A program made the translations under genes and the position numbers. Positions 13,649 to 25,048 of a stretch of DNA of 64,000 nucleotides are shown here, in pieces. A model generated the notes under the pieces. That model made no database searches. It was given only the letters and a program-made list of their open reading frames with translations, and had not been told where the DNA came from. Each line of letters opens with the position of its first letter. The first letter of the stretch is position 1. The stretch spans positions 205,627,798 through 205,691,797 of the forward strand of contig NC_091119.1 in the NCBI RefSeq assembly GCF_040183065.1, in the 5' to 3' direction. The DNA comes from Periplaneta americana (taxonomy: Eukaryota > Arthropoda > Insecta > Blattodea > Blattidae).

Positions 13649-16075
13649 TGTCGACAATTCACTAAATGAAAATAACTAAACATCACAAGAGTCTTCATCT
13701 TGTCGACAATTCACTAAATGAAAATAACTAAATATCACGAGAGTTCTCATCTTGTCGACAATTCACTGAATAAAAGTAACTAAATATCACAAGAGTTCTC
13801 ATCTTGTCGACAGTTCACTAAATGAAAGTAACTAAATATCACAAGAGTTCTCATCTTGTCGACAGTTCACTAAATGAAAGTAACTAAACATCACAAGAGT
13901 CCTCATCTTGTCGACAATTCACTAAATGAAAATAACTAAACATCACAAGAGTTCTCATCTTGTCGACAATTCACTAAATGAAAATAACTAAACATCACAA
14001 GAGTCCTCATCTTGTCGACAATTCACTAAATGAAAATAACTAAACATCACAAGAGTTCTCATCTTGTCGACAATTCACTAAATGAAAATAACTAAATATC
14101 AAAAGAGTTCTCATCTTGTCGACAATTCACTGAATAAAAGTAACTAAATATCACAAGAGTTCTCATCTTGTCAAAAGTTCACTAAATGAAAGTAACTAAA
14201 TATCAGAAGAGTTCTCATCTTGTCGAAAACTCACTAAATGAAAGTGACTAAATATCACAAGCGTTCTCATCTTGTCGACAACTCACTAAATGAAAGTGAC
14301 TAAATATCACAAGCGTTGTCATCTTGTCGACAACTCACTAAATGAAAGTGACTAAATATCACAAGCGTTCTCATCTTGTCGACAATTCACTAATTTAAAA
14401 TAACTAAATATCACAAGAGTTCTCATATTGTCAAAAGTTCACTAAATGAAAGTGACTAAATATCACAAGCGTTCTCATCTTGTCGACAATTCACTAAATG
14501 AAAATAACTAAATATCACAAGAGTTCTCATCTTGTCGACAACTCACTAAATGAAAGTGACTAAATATCAGAAGCGTTCTCATCTTGTCGACAATTCACTA
14601 AATGAAAGTAATTAAATATCACAGGAGTTCTCATCTTGTCAAAAGTTCACTAAATGAAAGTAACTAAATATCACAAGAGTTCTCATCTTGTCGACAATTC
14701 ACTAAATGAAAATAACTAAATATCACAAGAGTTCTCATCTTGTCGACAGTTCACTAAATGAAAGTGACTAAATATCACAAGCGTTCTCATCTTGTCGACA
14801 ACTCGCTAAATGAAAGTGACTAAATATCACAAGCGTTCTCATCTTGTCGACAATTCACTAAACGAAAGTAACTAAATATCACAAGAGTTCTCATCTTGTC
14901 GACAGTTCACTAAATGAAAATAACTAAATATCACAAGAGTTCTCATCTTGTCGACAGTTCACTAAATGAAAGTGACTAAATATCACAAGCGTTCTCATCT
15001 TGTCGACAATTCACTAAATGAAAGTAACTAAATATCACAAGAGTTCTCATCTTGTCGACAGTTGAATAAATGAAAATAACTAAATATCACAAGAGTTCTC
15101 ATCTTGTCGACAGTTGACTAAATGAAAATAACTAAATATCACAAGAGTTCTCATCTTGTCGACAATTCACTAAATGAAAATAACTAAATATCACAAGGGT
15201 TCTGATCTTGTCTACAATTCACTAAATGAAAATAACTAAATATCACAAGAGTTCTCATCTTGTCGACAATTCACTAAATGAAAATAACTAAATATCACAA
15301 GAGTTCTCATCTTGTCGACAATTCACTAAATGAAAATAACTAAATATCACAAGAGTTCTCATCTTGTCGACAGTTCACTAAATGAAAGTAACTAAATATC
15401 ACAAGAGTCCTCATCTTGTCGACAGTTCACTAAATGAAAGTAACTAAATATCACAAGACTTCTCATCTTGTCGACAGTTCACTGAATAAAAGTAACTAAA
15501 TATCACAAGAGTTCTCATCTTGTCGACAATTCACTAAATGAAAGTAACTAAATATCACAAGAGTTCTCATCTTGTCGACAGTTCACTGAATAAAAGTAAC
15601 TGAATATCACAAGAGTTCTCATCTTGTCGACAGTTCACTAAATTAAAGTAACTAAATATCACAAGAGTTCTCATCTTGTCGACAGTTCACTGAATAAAAG
15701 TAACTAAATATCACAAGCGTTCTCATCTTGTCGACAATTCACTAAATGAAAGTAACTAAATATCACAAGAGTTCTCATCTTGTCGACAATTCACTAAATG
15801 AAAGTAACTAAATATCACAAGAGTTCTCATCTTGTCGACAATTCACTAGATGAAAGTAACTAAATATCACAAGCGTTCTCATCTTGTCGACAATTCACTA
15901 AATGAAAGTGACTAAATATCACAAGAGTTCTCATTTTGTCGACAATTCACTAAATGAAAGAAACTAAATATCACAAGAGTTCTCATCTTGTCGACAATTC
16001 ACTAAATGAAAGTAACTAAATATCACAAGCGTTCTCATCTTGTCGTCAGTTCACTAAATGAAAGTAACTAAGTTT
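13649..16075. repeat. 52-bp satellite array, about 46 copies
   Basis: Units start TCTTGTCGACAATTCACT and continue with AAATGAAAATAACTAAATA, TCACAAGAG and TTCTCA. GTCGAC recurs at 13650, 13702, 13754, 13806 and so on, a strict 52-bp period. Diagnostic sites vary between copies (AATTCAC/AGTTCAC/AACTCAC, AAATAAC/AAGTAAC/AAGTGAC, AAGAG/AAGCG), giving interspersed subtypes rather than a gradient. There are no unique spacers, so this is not CRISPR-like. It ends 21 bp before an AT dinucleotide array. Confidence 0.96.
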
Positions 16076-16093
16076 CAAGTAAAATGTTATAAC

Positions 16094-16096
<3 letters not shown>

Positions 16097-16152
<56 letters not shown>
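16097..16152. repeat. (AT)n microsatellite
   Basis: About 28 dinucleotide units just after the 52-bp array. Confidence 0.96.
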
Positions 16153-16154
<2 letters not shown>

Positions 16155-16524
16155 CTTTATCATATGCCACCAGGTTGTCTTTTCTACATTTCTGGTCTTC
16201 TCTCCTGCCGTGGCTTAGTTGTAACCCACTTCTGAGGTTGGGGCGCCTGGAAGGCGGAGTTACATTACCCCGATGATGTGATAGGATGCTCTATATTTTG
16301 TTTCATTCCGCTGTTTCACTAATCATAATTTCTACAGCTATTGTCAGATGTCTATCCATGAATTTCATATTGCAGGAGGCCAAGGCCATGCTCAGAAAGG
16401 AAATATATTAAGCTAGCAACTTAAATATCTTATTTAACAGTAATATAATTATGTTATCTCCTTTTTATTAAATGGATTTATATATTTCTGTATTTGTCAA
16501 CCTACCTACCTACCTCTCTATCTA

Positions 16525-17432
16525 CAGGGTGGCACACGAAATGTCATACCATTTAATTTTCACATAAAAATTGTAATATTGTTGCTTCGATGTTTCTAAC
16601 TGCGCTAGTGGATGCCAAAATTCATGGAAAATCCGATAAGTAGCATCACAGTTTGGATGTAACCATGGCTACGAGCACAAACATCAATTTGTGAAATGGA
16701 GGACAACGGGCGATTGACTGCTGGACACAAGGTGAAAGTTATTCTGTGTTGTGAGTAAACAAAACGTTCGATTATGGGCTAGGGAACCTCCTCGCATGCT
16801 GCATGAAAAAGAAATGTTTGGGGCAAAAGTTTCTGTATGGGTCGCAATTTCGAGCCACGGAATCATCGGTCCAATTTTCTTCGATGAAACTGTCAACCAA
16901 GTTCGATACAAAACCATGTTGGAAAGCAGTTTTATCCCCCGTCTCATGGCAAAAAGTCTCACTATGGAAACTCAGTGGTTCATGCAGGATGGAACCCGTC
17001 CACACACTGCAAACACCGTTCTGGATTACCTGCACGAGATGTTTGATCTTCGTGTGATGTCACGTCGACATGGGTGCCGCAAATTTTGGCCGCCTCGTAG
17101 CCCGGACATTAATCCATGCGATTTATTTTTGTGGGGATTCCTAAAAGAGAAAGTGTACCAAAGGAGGCCAGAAAATGTTGTGCAGCTCAGAGCCCTTCTA
17201 GTGGAGTTGTGCCGTGCGCTATCTGAAGACTTGTGTCGAAAAGTGGTGACGAAGTAAGGGTTCGTTTGCAAGAGGTTGTGAGGCAAAACGGCGGTCATAT
17301 GGAACATGTTCTGCATTAGAGACAAAATTCCAAATCCTAATTATTAATTCTGTATAATTTTGTAAAGCTTTAATACAAATCAATAGGTGTTACGTGTAAA
17401 ATAAATGGTATGACATTTCTTGTGCCACTCTG
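16525..17432 (+). mobile_element. Tc1/mariner-type element, internally deleted
   Basis: 31-bp terminal inverted repeats with two mismatches begin CAGGGTGGCACACG on the left (16525) and CAGAGTGGCACAAG on the right (read inward from 17432). TA lies on both outer sides (16523-16524 and 17433-17434), the target duplication of this superfamily. At 908 bp the element is shorter than an intact mariner, and only the C-terminal half of the transposase remains. Confidence 0.9.
16751..17257 (+). pseudogene. mariner-like transposase, C-terminal half
   Basis: About 168 residues of a DDE transposase, the enzyme that cuts and rejoins element ends. Visible motifs are VSVWVAISSHGIIGP and IFFDE before the second catalytic block, WFMQDGTRPH with the catalytic Asp, and WPPRSPDINPCDLFLWG with the third Asp. 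By codon count 43 residues separate these two Asp, more than the 34 of classical mariner. The N-terminal DNA-binding domain and first catalytic Asp are absent, since the left TIR lies only about 200 bp upstream. The region therefore cannot encode an active enzyme, though the remaining frame is unbroken. Confidence 0.88.
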
Positions 17433-18824
17433 TATATTGCCCACTCCGTAGATGCTTTGTTTAAACCTTCCATGCAGAAATGCTTGCGTGTCGCGGGCTA
17501 TTACAATACTTATTTTTTCTGCCGCTTGGTAGCGCTCATCTCTCCGAGCCTTTTGTGTGTTATTGTGTGTGTAATATTTTAAGAAAATACAATATCATAG
17601 TGGGAAAATAAATAAATGGGTTTGGTGGATATATATTTCACGAAATACCGACCAAAGTAGGAACATATATGACCGAAATCAGTTTTATTTTACCAAGAAA
17701 CCAGGCCCCTAAGCATGACGGTATTCCCTGAGCGTTGATGCATTGTTAATTGTTACGCTATGTGGCTCATCTACATTTTCTCATCGCTGATTAAAATCAT
17801 TTCACCGATGTCTCTTTTTTATAGACGCCATCTTCTTACCCCGTCACGTGACGTATAAGTAATATCCTGTCTCCCCTCCCCTCCGCGCTGGCATAACTGC
17901 TCACCCATCGACCTTCTATTTTTTCACCCTTCTTTTGTCTCGCCCTCAAGTGACGTTAATGGCACTAATCACCGCAGCAATCAACGCATCCAACCCTCTT
18001 CTTCCACCCCCACCCCCTTCATAACCCCCTGCAGAATACCATCAACTAAACGCTATTAATTTTTCCCCCCTTTTTTCACAAGATTTCTCATTTCATTCCA
18101 TTCCTAAGCCCCCAGGAGCAGAGAGAATATTTTCGAGCGAGGTTTAATATCTATGTGGGAAGTATGTTTTGTTGTAACTGTATTGTTTTAGAATTAATCT
18201 GGTCCTGATTAGGGATTGTAAATCCATTTACGTCCCTGCTAACTGGTATAATGACTGGGGAGCTGAGCTCATGCATATTGATAAGACTTCTGGCTCCATA
18301 CATTGCTTAGGAACTGCTTAGGATGCGACGAGATGCACTGCGAAAGGCAAGATGCTTCCGAAAATGGCAAACTATGTTTACTGTGGCCTTGAACTTGGAT
18401 TTCCACCACAGACTGACACATTAAGATAAAATTCTATATCATTACTTTGCAAGGAAAGGCAATATTTCGCCAGAGACAGTAAATTGCCTCCCCTGATCAT
18501 AAAGTATGTAAATTGCCTCCTATTTGCATGAGTTGAGGTACGTAACTTGCCTCCTCTCTACCCGAGTTCGCGAACTGTAGTCCGGGTCAGCTTACTTCAC
18601 ATACTAAGGGTGGAACCTAACCATTTTCCCCCCATTACTACATATGATAGTGGATTGTGGTGATTTTGTAGTTTGCAGGTTGAATTTTCTTTTGCCAACT
18701 TCGTTTCGAAATTCGATAACAACAAATACTACAAATGGTAGTGATTTTGTAACTGGTATGTTGTCAGCTGAGATAAATATTGATAATATTTGTCGGTACT
18801 GGAGTTCCATGAAATTAAAATTGT
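17433..18824. other. No feature recognised
   Basis: No supported genes. The overlapping opposite-strand frames at 18604-18829 show no motif and are probably chance. Confidence 0.5.
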
Positions 18825-18837
18825 ACTAAATTTCTGA

Positions 18838-19432
18838 CACTCGGGAGGAAATTAAACGCAGAATAAATACTGGAAATGCCTGTTATTATTCGGTTGAGAA
18901 GCTTTTGTCATCTAGTCTGCTGTCAAAAAATCTGAAAGTTAGAATTTATAAAACAGTTATATTACCGGTTGTTCTGTATGGCTGTGAAGCTTGGACTCTC
19001 ACTTTGAGAGAGGAACAGAGATTAAGGGTGTTTGAGAATAAGGTTCTTAGGAAAATATTTGGGGCTAAGAGGGATGAAGTTACAAGAGAATGGAGAAAGT
19101 TACACAACGCAGAGCTGCACGCATTGTATTCTTCACCTGATATAATTAGGAACATTAAATCCAGACGCTTGAGATGGGCAGGGCATGTAGCACGTATGGG
19201 CGAATCCAGAAATGCATATAGAGTGTTAGTTGGGAGGCCGGAGGGAAAAAGACCTTTAGGGAGGCCGAGACGTAGATGGGAAGATAATATTAAAATGGAT
19301 TTGAGGGAGGTGGGATATGATGGTAGAGACTGGATTAATCTTGCTCAGGATAGGGATCAATGGCGGGCTTATATGAGGGCGGCAATGAACCTCCGGGTTC
19401 CTTAACAGCCAATAAGTAAGTTTAAGTAAGTA
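18838..19432 (+). mobile_element. LINE-A copy with 13-bp target duplication
   Basis: A 5'-truncated LINE-A 3' end inserted between two perfect copies of ACTAAATTTCTGA (18825-18837 and 19433-19445). It ends in a short (TAAG)n-type tail. The perfect duplication and long open frame suggest one of the younger insertions here. Confidence 0.93.
18905..19405 (+). pseudogene. LINE-A reverse transcriptase C-terminal region
   Basis: 166 open residues, frame intact to the natural stop. The region starts in the thumb (SSSLLSKNLKVRIYKTVIL, LYGCEAWTLTLREE) and ends with the basic tail RLRWAGHVARMGESRN, GRPRRRWEDNI, AAMNLRVP. In the parent element it follows the YADD catalytic core, which is missing here. 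The stop lies only about 12 bp before the TAAG-type tail, so this family has almost no 3' untranslated region. Confidence 0.85.
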
Positions 19433-19445
19433 ACTAAATTTCTGA

Positions 19446-20689
19446 GCCGGTTACTGGAAGCTAGTGAAATTTGAACATACTAATAATTAATTAATTAATA
19501 GCAGTATTAATATTAATACATAATAGTTATTTTATGTGCTGCATTGTGGTTATAATTCAGGATTATTGTCAGGTAGGTTTTCGGAGTTAGTACTAATAAT
19601 TTCATGTGGTCAGAAATATACATTTTTAGGTTAGATCTCGTGAGTCAATTGTTTAGTCAAACCAATGAATTTCGTATTGCCAGACAAAATACTTGACATG
19701 TTGATCCCTTTCTCGTATAGTTCGCCTACGAAAATATGATACAAATTATTGAGTTATTTAGAATAACCTTCCAACATAAAGTATAGTAAGTAAATAAGTC
19801 ATTTAGTACGTAGGAGCGTGTGATATCTGGTAACAATTGGCAACACTGACAAGATGGCAATATTTGCTGTTTACGAACTGTTCTTATGTGACCCTCACTA
19901 TACCTGTAAACCATAGGTTTCGATTTTCGACGCAAAGAAAAGAATTTGTCAAAATTTAGTTTTGCGAGATTTCTAAGTATGAAAACATGAATAAAAATTA
20001 CGAATCCCAACAGATTCTTCTAATTCCTTAAAAGGATGTTAAATTCATGTGTCTGCACAGATATCTATTAGAAGTTTCATGGTTCCGTGCAGAGAACGTA
20101 ACGCCTCTCCTTTTAAAATCTGCCACATGAATAAACATTTTTCTTCCAACTTAAAAACTCGGGGCTGTCAATAATATCGTACATGCATAAATACTGGAGC
20201 GTAAGAAATTGAAATAATATAAAACTAGCCAGCTAATTTTTTCTTCTGTATCAAATCTAGTGCAGAGTTTGCTGAAATGGTGTCTCTTATTCACATTATA
20301 CAAGGTGAACCGTAAGTATTGTCATTAATTTCAGGGGGTCATTCTTTGAGATATTTCAAACAAAAAGGTTGTTGGTTTTTGCCTCGTTTACGAGATAAAA
20401 CTTGTTTTATACTAAATAATTCATAAGATCTTTTATGAAAGCCAGTGATTTAATTCCTAATATGCTCAGTCAATTAAAGAAAGCAGTGTATTATGATAAT
20501 AAATGGTTGAAATAATTTTAGTTTTGTCCTTTAAATTCGCAGAAATTTGATTCGAATAAATTTAGCATTGTAAAATTCATATTCAGATTTTTTTTTAGTA
20601 AATTGGGGTAGGCAAGATCTTGACACATAAGCTTTGTATTTTAATACAAAACAAGCCAAACCACAGCCTTCTAAGGCAAATAGTTCCTA

Positions 20690-20746
<57 letters not shown>

Positions 20747-20858
20747 AAGTGGTAAATATTTTTCTCTAAAACATGCACTAATATTTTTAAAAATATATCT
20801 AAAATAGTAAATATTCTAATATTTTAACAAACCAAACACCAAATTAAGCATAATGAGG
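19446..20858. other. No gene; AT array and possible one-sided transposon end
   Basis: Contains an (AT)n array at 20692-20742. At 20301 the phrase TATACAAGGTGAACCGTAAG resembles a mariner-type terminus, but I could not find a matching inverted end. The frame at 19726-20010 (minus) has no motif. Confidence 0.45.
20692..20742. repeat. (AT)n microsatellite
   Basis: About 25 dinucleotide units. Confidence 0.96.
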
Positions 20859-20871
20859 CATAATTTAATAT

Positions 20872-21388
20872 ACTTACTTACTTACTGGCATTTAAGGAAC
20901 CCGGAGGTTCATTGCCGCCATCACATAAGCCCGCCATTGGTCCCTATCCTGAGCAAGATTAATCCATTCTCTGTCATCATATCCCAACAACCTCAAATCC
21001 ATTTTAATATTATCCTCCCATCTACGTCTTGGCCTCCCTTTTCCCTCCCAACTAATACTCTATATGCATTTCTGGATTCGCCCATACGTGCTACATGCCC
21101 TGCCCATCTCAAACGTCTGGATTTAATGTTCCTAATTATGTCAGGTGAAAAATACAATGCGTGCAGTTCTGCGTTGTGTAACTTTCTCCATTCTCCTGTA
21201 ACTTCATCCCTCTTACCCCCAAATATTTTCCTAAGCACCTTATTCTCAAACACCCTTAACCTATGTTCCTCTCTCAAAGTGAGAGTCCAAGTTTCACAAC
21301 CATACAGAACAACCGGTAATATTACTGTTTTATAAAGTCTAACTTTCAGATTTTTTGACAGCAGACTAGATGTTAAAAGCTTCTCAGC
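20872..21388 (-). mobile_element. LINE-A copy with near-perfect target duplication
   Basis: A minus-strand 5'-truncated copy. The ACTTACTTACTTAC tail lies at its left edge. Flanks CATAATTTAATAT (20859-20871) and CATAATTTCATAT (21389-21401) form a 13-bp target duplication with one mismatch. The coding part (20993-21388 on the minus strand) keeps the thumb and basic tail, but a short deletion near 21040 removes the segment that encodes PEGKRPLGRP in other copies and shifts the frame. Confidence 0.9.
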
Positions 21389-21401
21389 CATAATTTCATA
21401 T

Positions 21402-22318
21402 AGGCTAGTGTAAAAAATTAAAATGTGAATGGAAATCAAACTGTAAATTTGATTTGAATAATTTTTCCCTCGAAATTATTTAAAATGTCAATGTTTTTTT
21501 TTTTTTTAATTTTGGGTCTTGATGACTTCCTTTAATTCGGTTTCAAGTGAATTTTATTTCCTCTATCTGGTTGATCGAAATTGGAACCAACTGACAGTCC
21601 ATATTGTTTGGATCTACTATTTTATACCTGAAAATTATCACTTCATTCTGTTGAATTGCACTTGTAAACAGCAAATTATCGTCAGTTATCATCATTCCAC
21701 TGAACGTATAATTTCTAATAATACTTACGTACACACAGTTAAGCTGTATTGTTGTATTTGCCCATTGACTGCTGTTTTGGGTGGCATTACGCTCGTTTCC
21801 TTATTCTACAAAATGAACATCTCTGCTTGCAACACCACTCGAGGTGTTAGGGGTGATATATTTGTCTTGTTGAGGGTGTGTTGTGCTTGAGATAACAGCC
21901 CGGCGTATCACGTCACCACAGCCACGCCCCGTGTACAGACTTCGCTACCTACAAGATTCGTCTTGTCTAACCAAAACATTGCTGTTATTAGATAAACAAG
22001 TTAAGTTCCGGGAATACGAACGTGTTGAGATGGCGTAACTACAAATTGTACAGCAGATCCTGATTGCCTGCCTCCACGCGATTAGCTGCGAACAGCGTTA
22101 CAAGTCCACACTGACGCCGCAGGATTACCAAGGATTCGTGTATCTCAAAGAAGCATCTAGCATTGTTTTTCAGTGGTGTGATTTATAGAGGGAAATTTAA
22201 TCCTCAATATATGGGCGTGAACAACGAACCTCGATATGGGTAACGGACGTTATGGATTCCCGTACTGTACAGCAATCTGCTACACTTGCAATCAAAACGC
22301 GTCACTAGCTGTTCAAAA
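21402..22318. other. No feature recognised
   Basis: An open frame of 123 codons at 21519-21890 (+) has no recognisable domain, signal peptide or splice context, and an antisense frame overlaps it. I do not call it a gene. Confidence 0.4.
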
Positions 22319-22319
22319 C

Positions 22320-22410
<91 letters not shown>

Positions 22411-22561
22411 CGAATGCCCCTGACAGACTACCGCAGCCAGCTTTCTTTTATAAACCGAATGGAAGACAGGATATAGGACGGCAGAGAACGAGATGGAAAG
22501 ACCAGTTTCAAGAATAATGTCTTTGGCGCAGAACGGGATAAACCCCAATCCTTGGAAAGGC

Positions 22562-22614
<53 letters not shown>

Positions 22615-22765
22615 CGAATGCCCCTGACAGACTACCGCAGCCAGCTTTCTTTTATAAACCGAATACAAGACTGGATATAGGACGGCCGAGAACGAGATGG
22701 AAAGACCAGTTTCAAGAATAATGTCTTTGGCGCGGAACGGGATAAACCCCAATCCTTGGAAAGGC

Positions 22766-22818
<53 letters not shown>

Positions 22819-22971
22819 CGAATGTCCCCTGACAGACTACCGCAGCAAGCTTTCTTTTATAAACCGAATACAAGACTGCATATAGGACGGCCGAGAACGA
22901 GATGGAAAGACCAGTTTCAAGAATAATGTCTTTGGCGCGGAACGGGATAAACCCCAATCCTTGAAAAGGCA

Positions 22972-23022
<51 letters not shown>
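22319..23022. repeat. 204-bp unit x3, each with a (TAA)n array
   Basis: After a first (TAA)n array (22319-22409), a unit starting CCGAATGCCCCTGACAG recurs at 22410, 22614 and 22818, exactly 204 bp apart, each ending in its own TAA array. Unit sequences differ by only a few substitutions. Long frames here (for example 22204-22767 minus with poly-isoleucine) are translated microsatellites. Confidence 0.95.
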
Positions 23023-23023
<1 letters not shown>

Positions 23024-23220
23024 TTATTTATTTAATCTGGCAGAGCTAAGGCCCAGTAGACCTTCTCTTCCGCCCAGCCAGACTCTAATTCAAATAGAAT
23101 ACAATTGGTTACATAGTTATTACATTAATATCTAGACCATAAAACAACATGAAAGTAAATAATGAAAGTTGGATAAGTAATGTTAGTGTGACAATAATAA
23201 ACATTGGTAAGCAATAGTGA
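23023..23220 (-). mobile_element. LINE-C 3' untranslated fragment
   Basis: TTTATTTAATCTGGCAGAGC followed by AAGGCC and GACCTTCTCTTCC matches the 3' ends of the LINE-C copies at 25049 and 51836. No coding sequence is kept. The right boundary is approximate. Confidence 0.65.
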
Positions 23221-23227
23221 TGATAAT

Positions 23228-23699
23228 ACTACTTACTTACTTATAAATGGCTTTTAAGGAACCCGAAGGTTCACTGCCGCCCTCACATAAGCCTTCATCG
23301 GTCCCTATCCTGAGCAAGATTAATCCAGTCTCTATCATCACATCCCACCTCCCTCAAATCCATTTTAATATTATCCTCCCATCTACGTCTTGGCCTCCCT
23401 AAAGATCTTTTTCCCTCCGGTGTCCCAACTAACACTCTATATGCATTTCTGGATTCGCCCATACGTTCTACATGCCCTGCCCATCTCAAACGTCTGGATT
23501 TAATGTTCCTAATTATGTCAGGTGAAGAATACAATAGGTGCAGTTCTGCGTTGTGTAACTTTCTCCATTCTTCTGTAACGTCATCCCGCTTAGCCCCAAA
23601 TATTTTCCTAAGCACCTTATTCTCAAAAACCCTTAACCTATGTTCCTCTCTCAGAGTGAGAGTCCAAGGTCTTTCAGATTTTTGGACAGCAGACTGGAT
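23228..23699 (-). mobile_element. LINE-A copy, 5'-truncated
   Basis: The tail appears as CTTACTTACTTA at the left edge, followed by the minus-strand C-terminal coding region (23295-23615; RWAGHVERMGESRN, GRPRRRWEDNIK). About 50 bp of the thumb region found in other copies is deleted near 23670, and the copy stops at a TAA array at 23700. Confidence 0.85.
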
Positions 23700-23700
23700 G

Positions 23701-23756
<56 letters not shown>

Positions 23757-23781
23757 ATAATTTAAATATTTATTCTGTCAA

Positions 23782-23838
<57 letters not shown>
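23700..23838. repeat. (TAA)n and (TA)n microsatellites
   Basis: A (TAA)n array at 23700-23755 and a (TA)n array at 23783-23838, separated by a short unique segment. Confidence 0.95.
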
Positions 23839-23840
<2 letters not shown>

Positions 23841-23875
23841 ATCAAACATTGAGAAACCTGAAACAGCTATTATTG

Positions 23876-24451
23876 TTAACAAGAATTGTTAGAAAAATAT
23901 TTCGTTAGTCTATTCTTAAATTGGTTTGATGTCTGACAGTCCCTGACATTACTCGGTAGGGCATTCCAAAGTCGAGGAACAGCCACAGTGAAAGAAGATG
24001 AATATGAGGATGTTCGGTGGGAGGGAATGGATAATATTGAGGAGTGTTGTGATCGTGTGTCTAGGTTATGATGGGTGGATAAATTTTGAAAACGAGACGC
24101 AAGATAGACAGGAGTGGAGAAATGCAATATGTGAAAGAGAAGGGAAAGACAGTGGATTTTCCTACGATCTTCTAGACTGAGCCAGGACAACATTTCGAGG
24201 GATGGTGTTACGTGATCAGCCCGGCGAATATTGCAGACGAAACGGACGCACATGTTATGAACACGTTGTAGTCTCTGCGCCGAAGTAACGCTTAGGTCAG
24301 TAAGCAGAATATCACAGTAATCGAAGTGGAGCATCACGAGTGTTTCCACTAACATTTTTTTCATGGAAAAGGGTAGAAAATTCTTCAATCGTCTAAACGA
24401 GTGGATTAATAAGAATATTTTTTGCAGGATTCTGGAACTTGAAGGTTCCAA
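23876..24451 (-). pseudogene. LINE-C reverse transcriptase C-terminal region
   Basis: 191 residues without a stop. Visible are the thumb-like MLVETLVMLHFDYCDILLTDL, the RLQRVHNMCVRFVCNIRR segment, and the C-terminal signature SYSSSFTVAVPRLWNALPSN followed by IRDC. This last motif (P-R-LWN-LP--IR) is characteristic of the end of CR1/jockey-type reverse transcriptase proteins. The start is internal and the catalytic core is absent, so this is a dead fragment. Confidence 0.85.
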
Positions 24452-24660
24452 TTTAAACTTTTATCCATATAAATACCTAGATTCTTTACTGATTCACTGA
24501 ACGAATTTTCGGTGCCGTATGTTTTAATCGGGGACAAATTTGGCATGGTAATAGTGCTTGACAAACGTGAATGGCCCACAATGATGGACTGTGACTTTTC
24601 TGGATTTAGCTTAAGTCGGAATTTCCGTGTCCATGTCCAACGAGGCTGATAACGTGAAAT
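23876..24660 (-). mobile_element. LINE-C copy, reverse transcriptase 3' half
   Basis: Minus-strand fragment of a jockey/CR1-like non-LTR element. Upstream of the open frame, 24480-24660 still translates on the minus strand into LNPEKSQSIIVG and a VKNLGIYMDKSLNW segment, the usual region following the catalytic core. It lacks its 3' untranslated end, which lies separately at 23023-23220, so the AT-rich region between may have been inserted or rearranged. Confidence 0.82.
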
Positions 24661-24664
24661 GGAA

Positions 24665-25047
24665 CAAATTCATACTATTATTTCTTCATTCACCCATAGT
24701 TTTCTGCCCAAGGGCAGGTCTTTCACTGCAAACCCGGCATTATCCAATCTTTCCTATTTCTCGCCTTCTTCTTATTCTCCGCATATGATACATATAGGCC
24801 TATCTTTATGTCGTCTATCATCTGATATCATTTTCTGCCTCAAACTCTTCTCCCGTTCACCATTCCTTCCAGTGCATCCTTCAATGGATAGTTTCTTCTT
24901 AGCCAGTGATCACAGCCAATTTCTTCTTCTGTTCCTGATCAGTTTCAGCATTATTATTTCTTCACCCACTCTTCCAACACAGCTTCGTTTCTTATTCTGT
25001 CTGTCCACTTCACACGCTCCATTCTCCTTCATAGCCACATTACAATT
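24665..25047 (-). mobile_element. LINE-D fragment
   Basis: Minus-strand sequence closely resembling part of the LINE-D copy at 56685-57413: the shared + strand phrases are TTCACCCATAGTTTT, GGCAGGTCTTTCACTGC and CCTGATCAGTTTCAGCAT. The plus-strand frame at 24659-25063 is its antisense shadow. It abuts the LINE-C copies on both sides. Confidence 0.75.
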
Positions 25048-25048
25048 A

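Noticed and set aside
13649-16075. CRISPR-like array
   Set aside because: The 52-bp units are contiguous with no unique spacers, in a eukaryotic genome context.
20853-21335. Plus-strand 160-residue frame
   Set aside because: It is the antisense of the LINE-A C-terminal region, and similar antisense frames recur at each LINE-A copy.
21519-21890. 123-residue plus-strand frame
   Set aside because: No signal peptide, domain or splice context, and codon use looks like the AT-rich background.
22204-22957. Long frames with poly-isoleucine or poly-tyrosine on both strands
   Set aside because: They are translations of TAA microsatellites and of the 204-bp repeat unit; the same applies to frames at 23503, 59561 and 61233.
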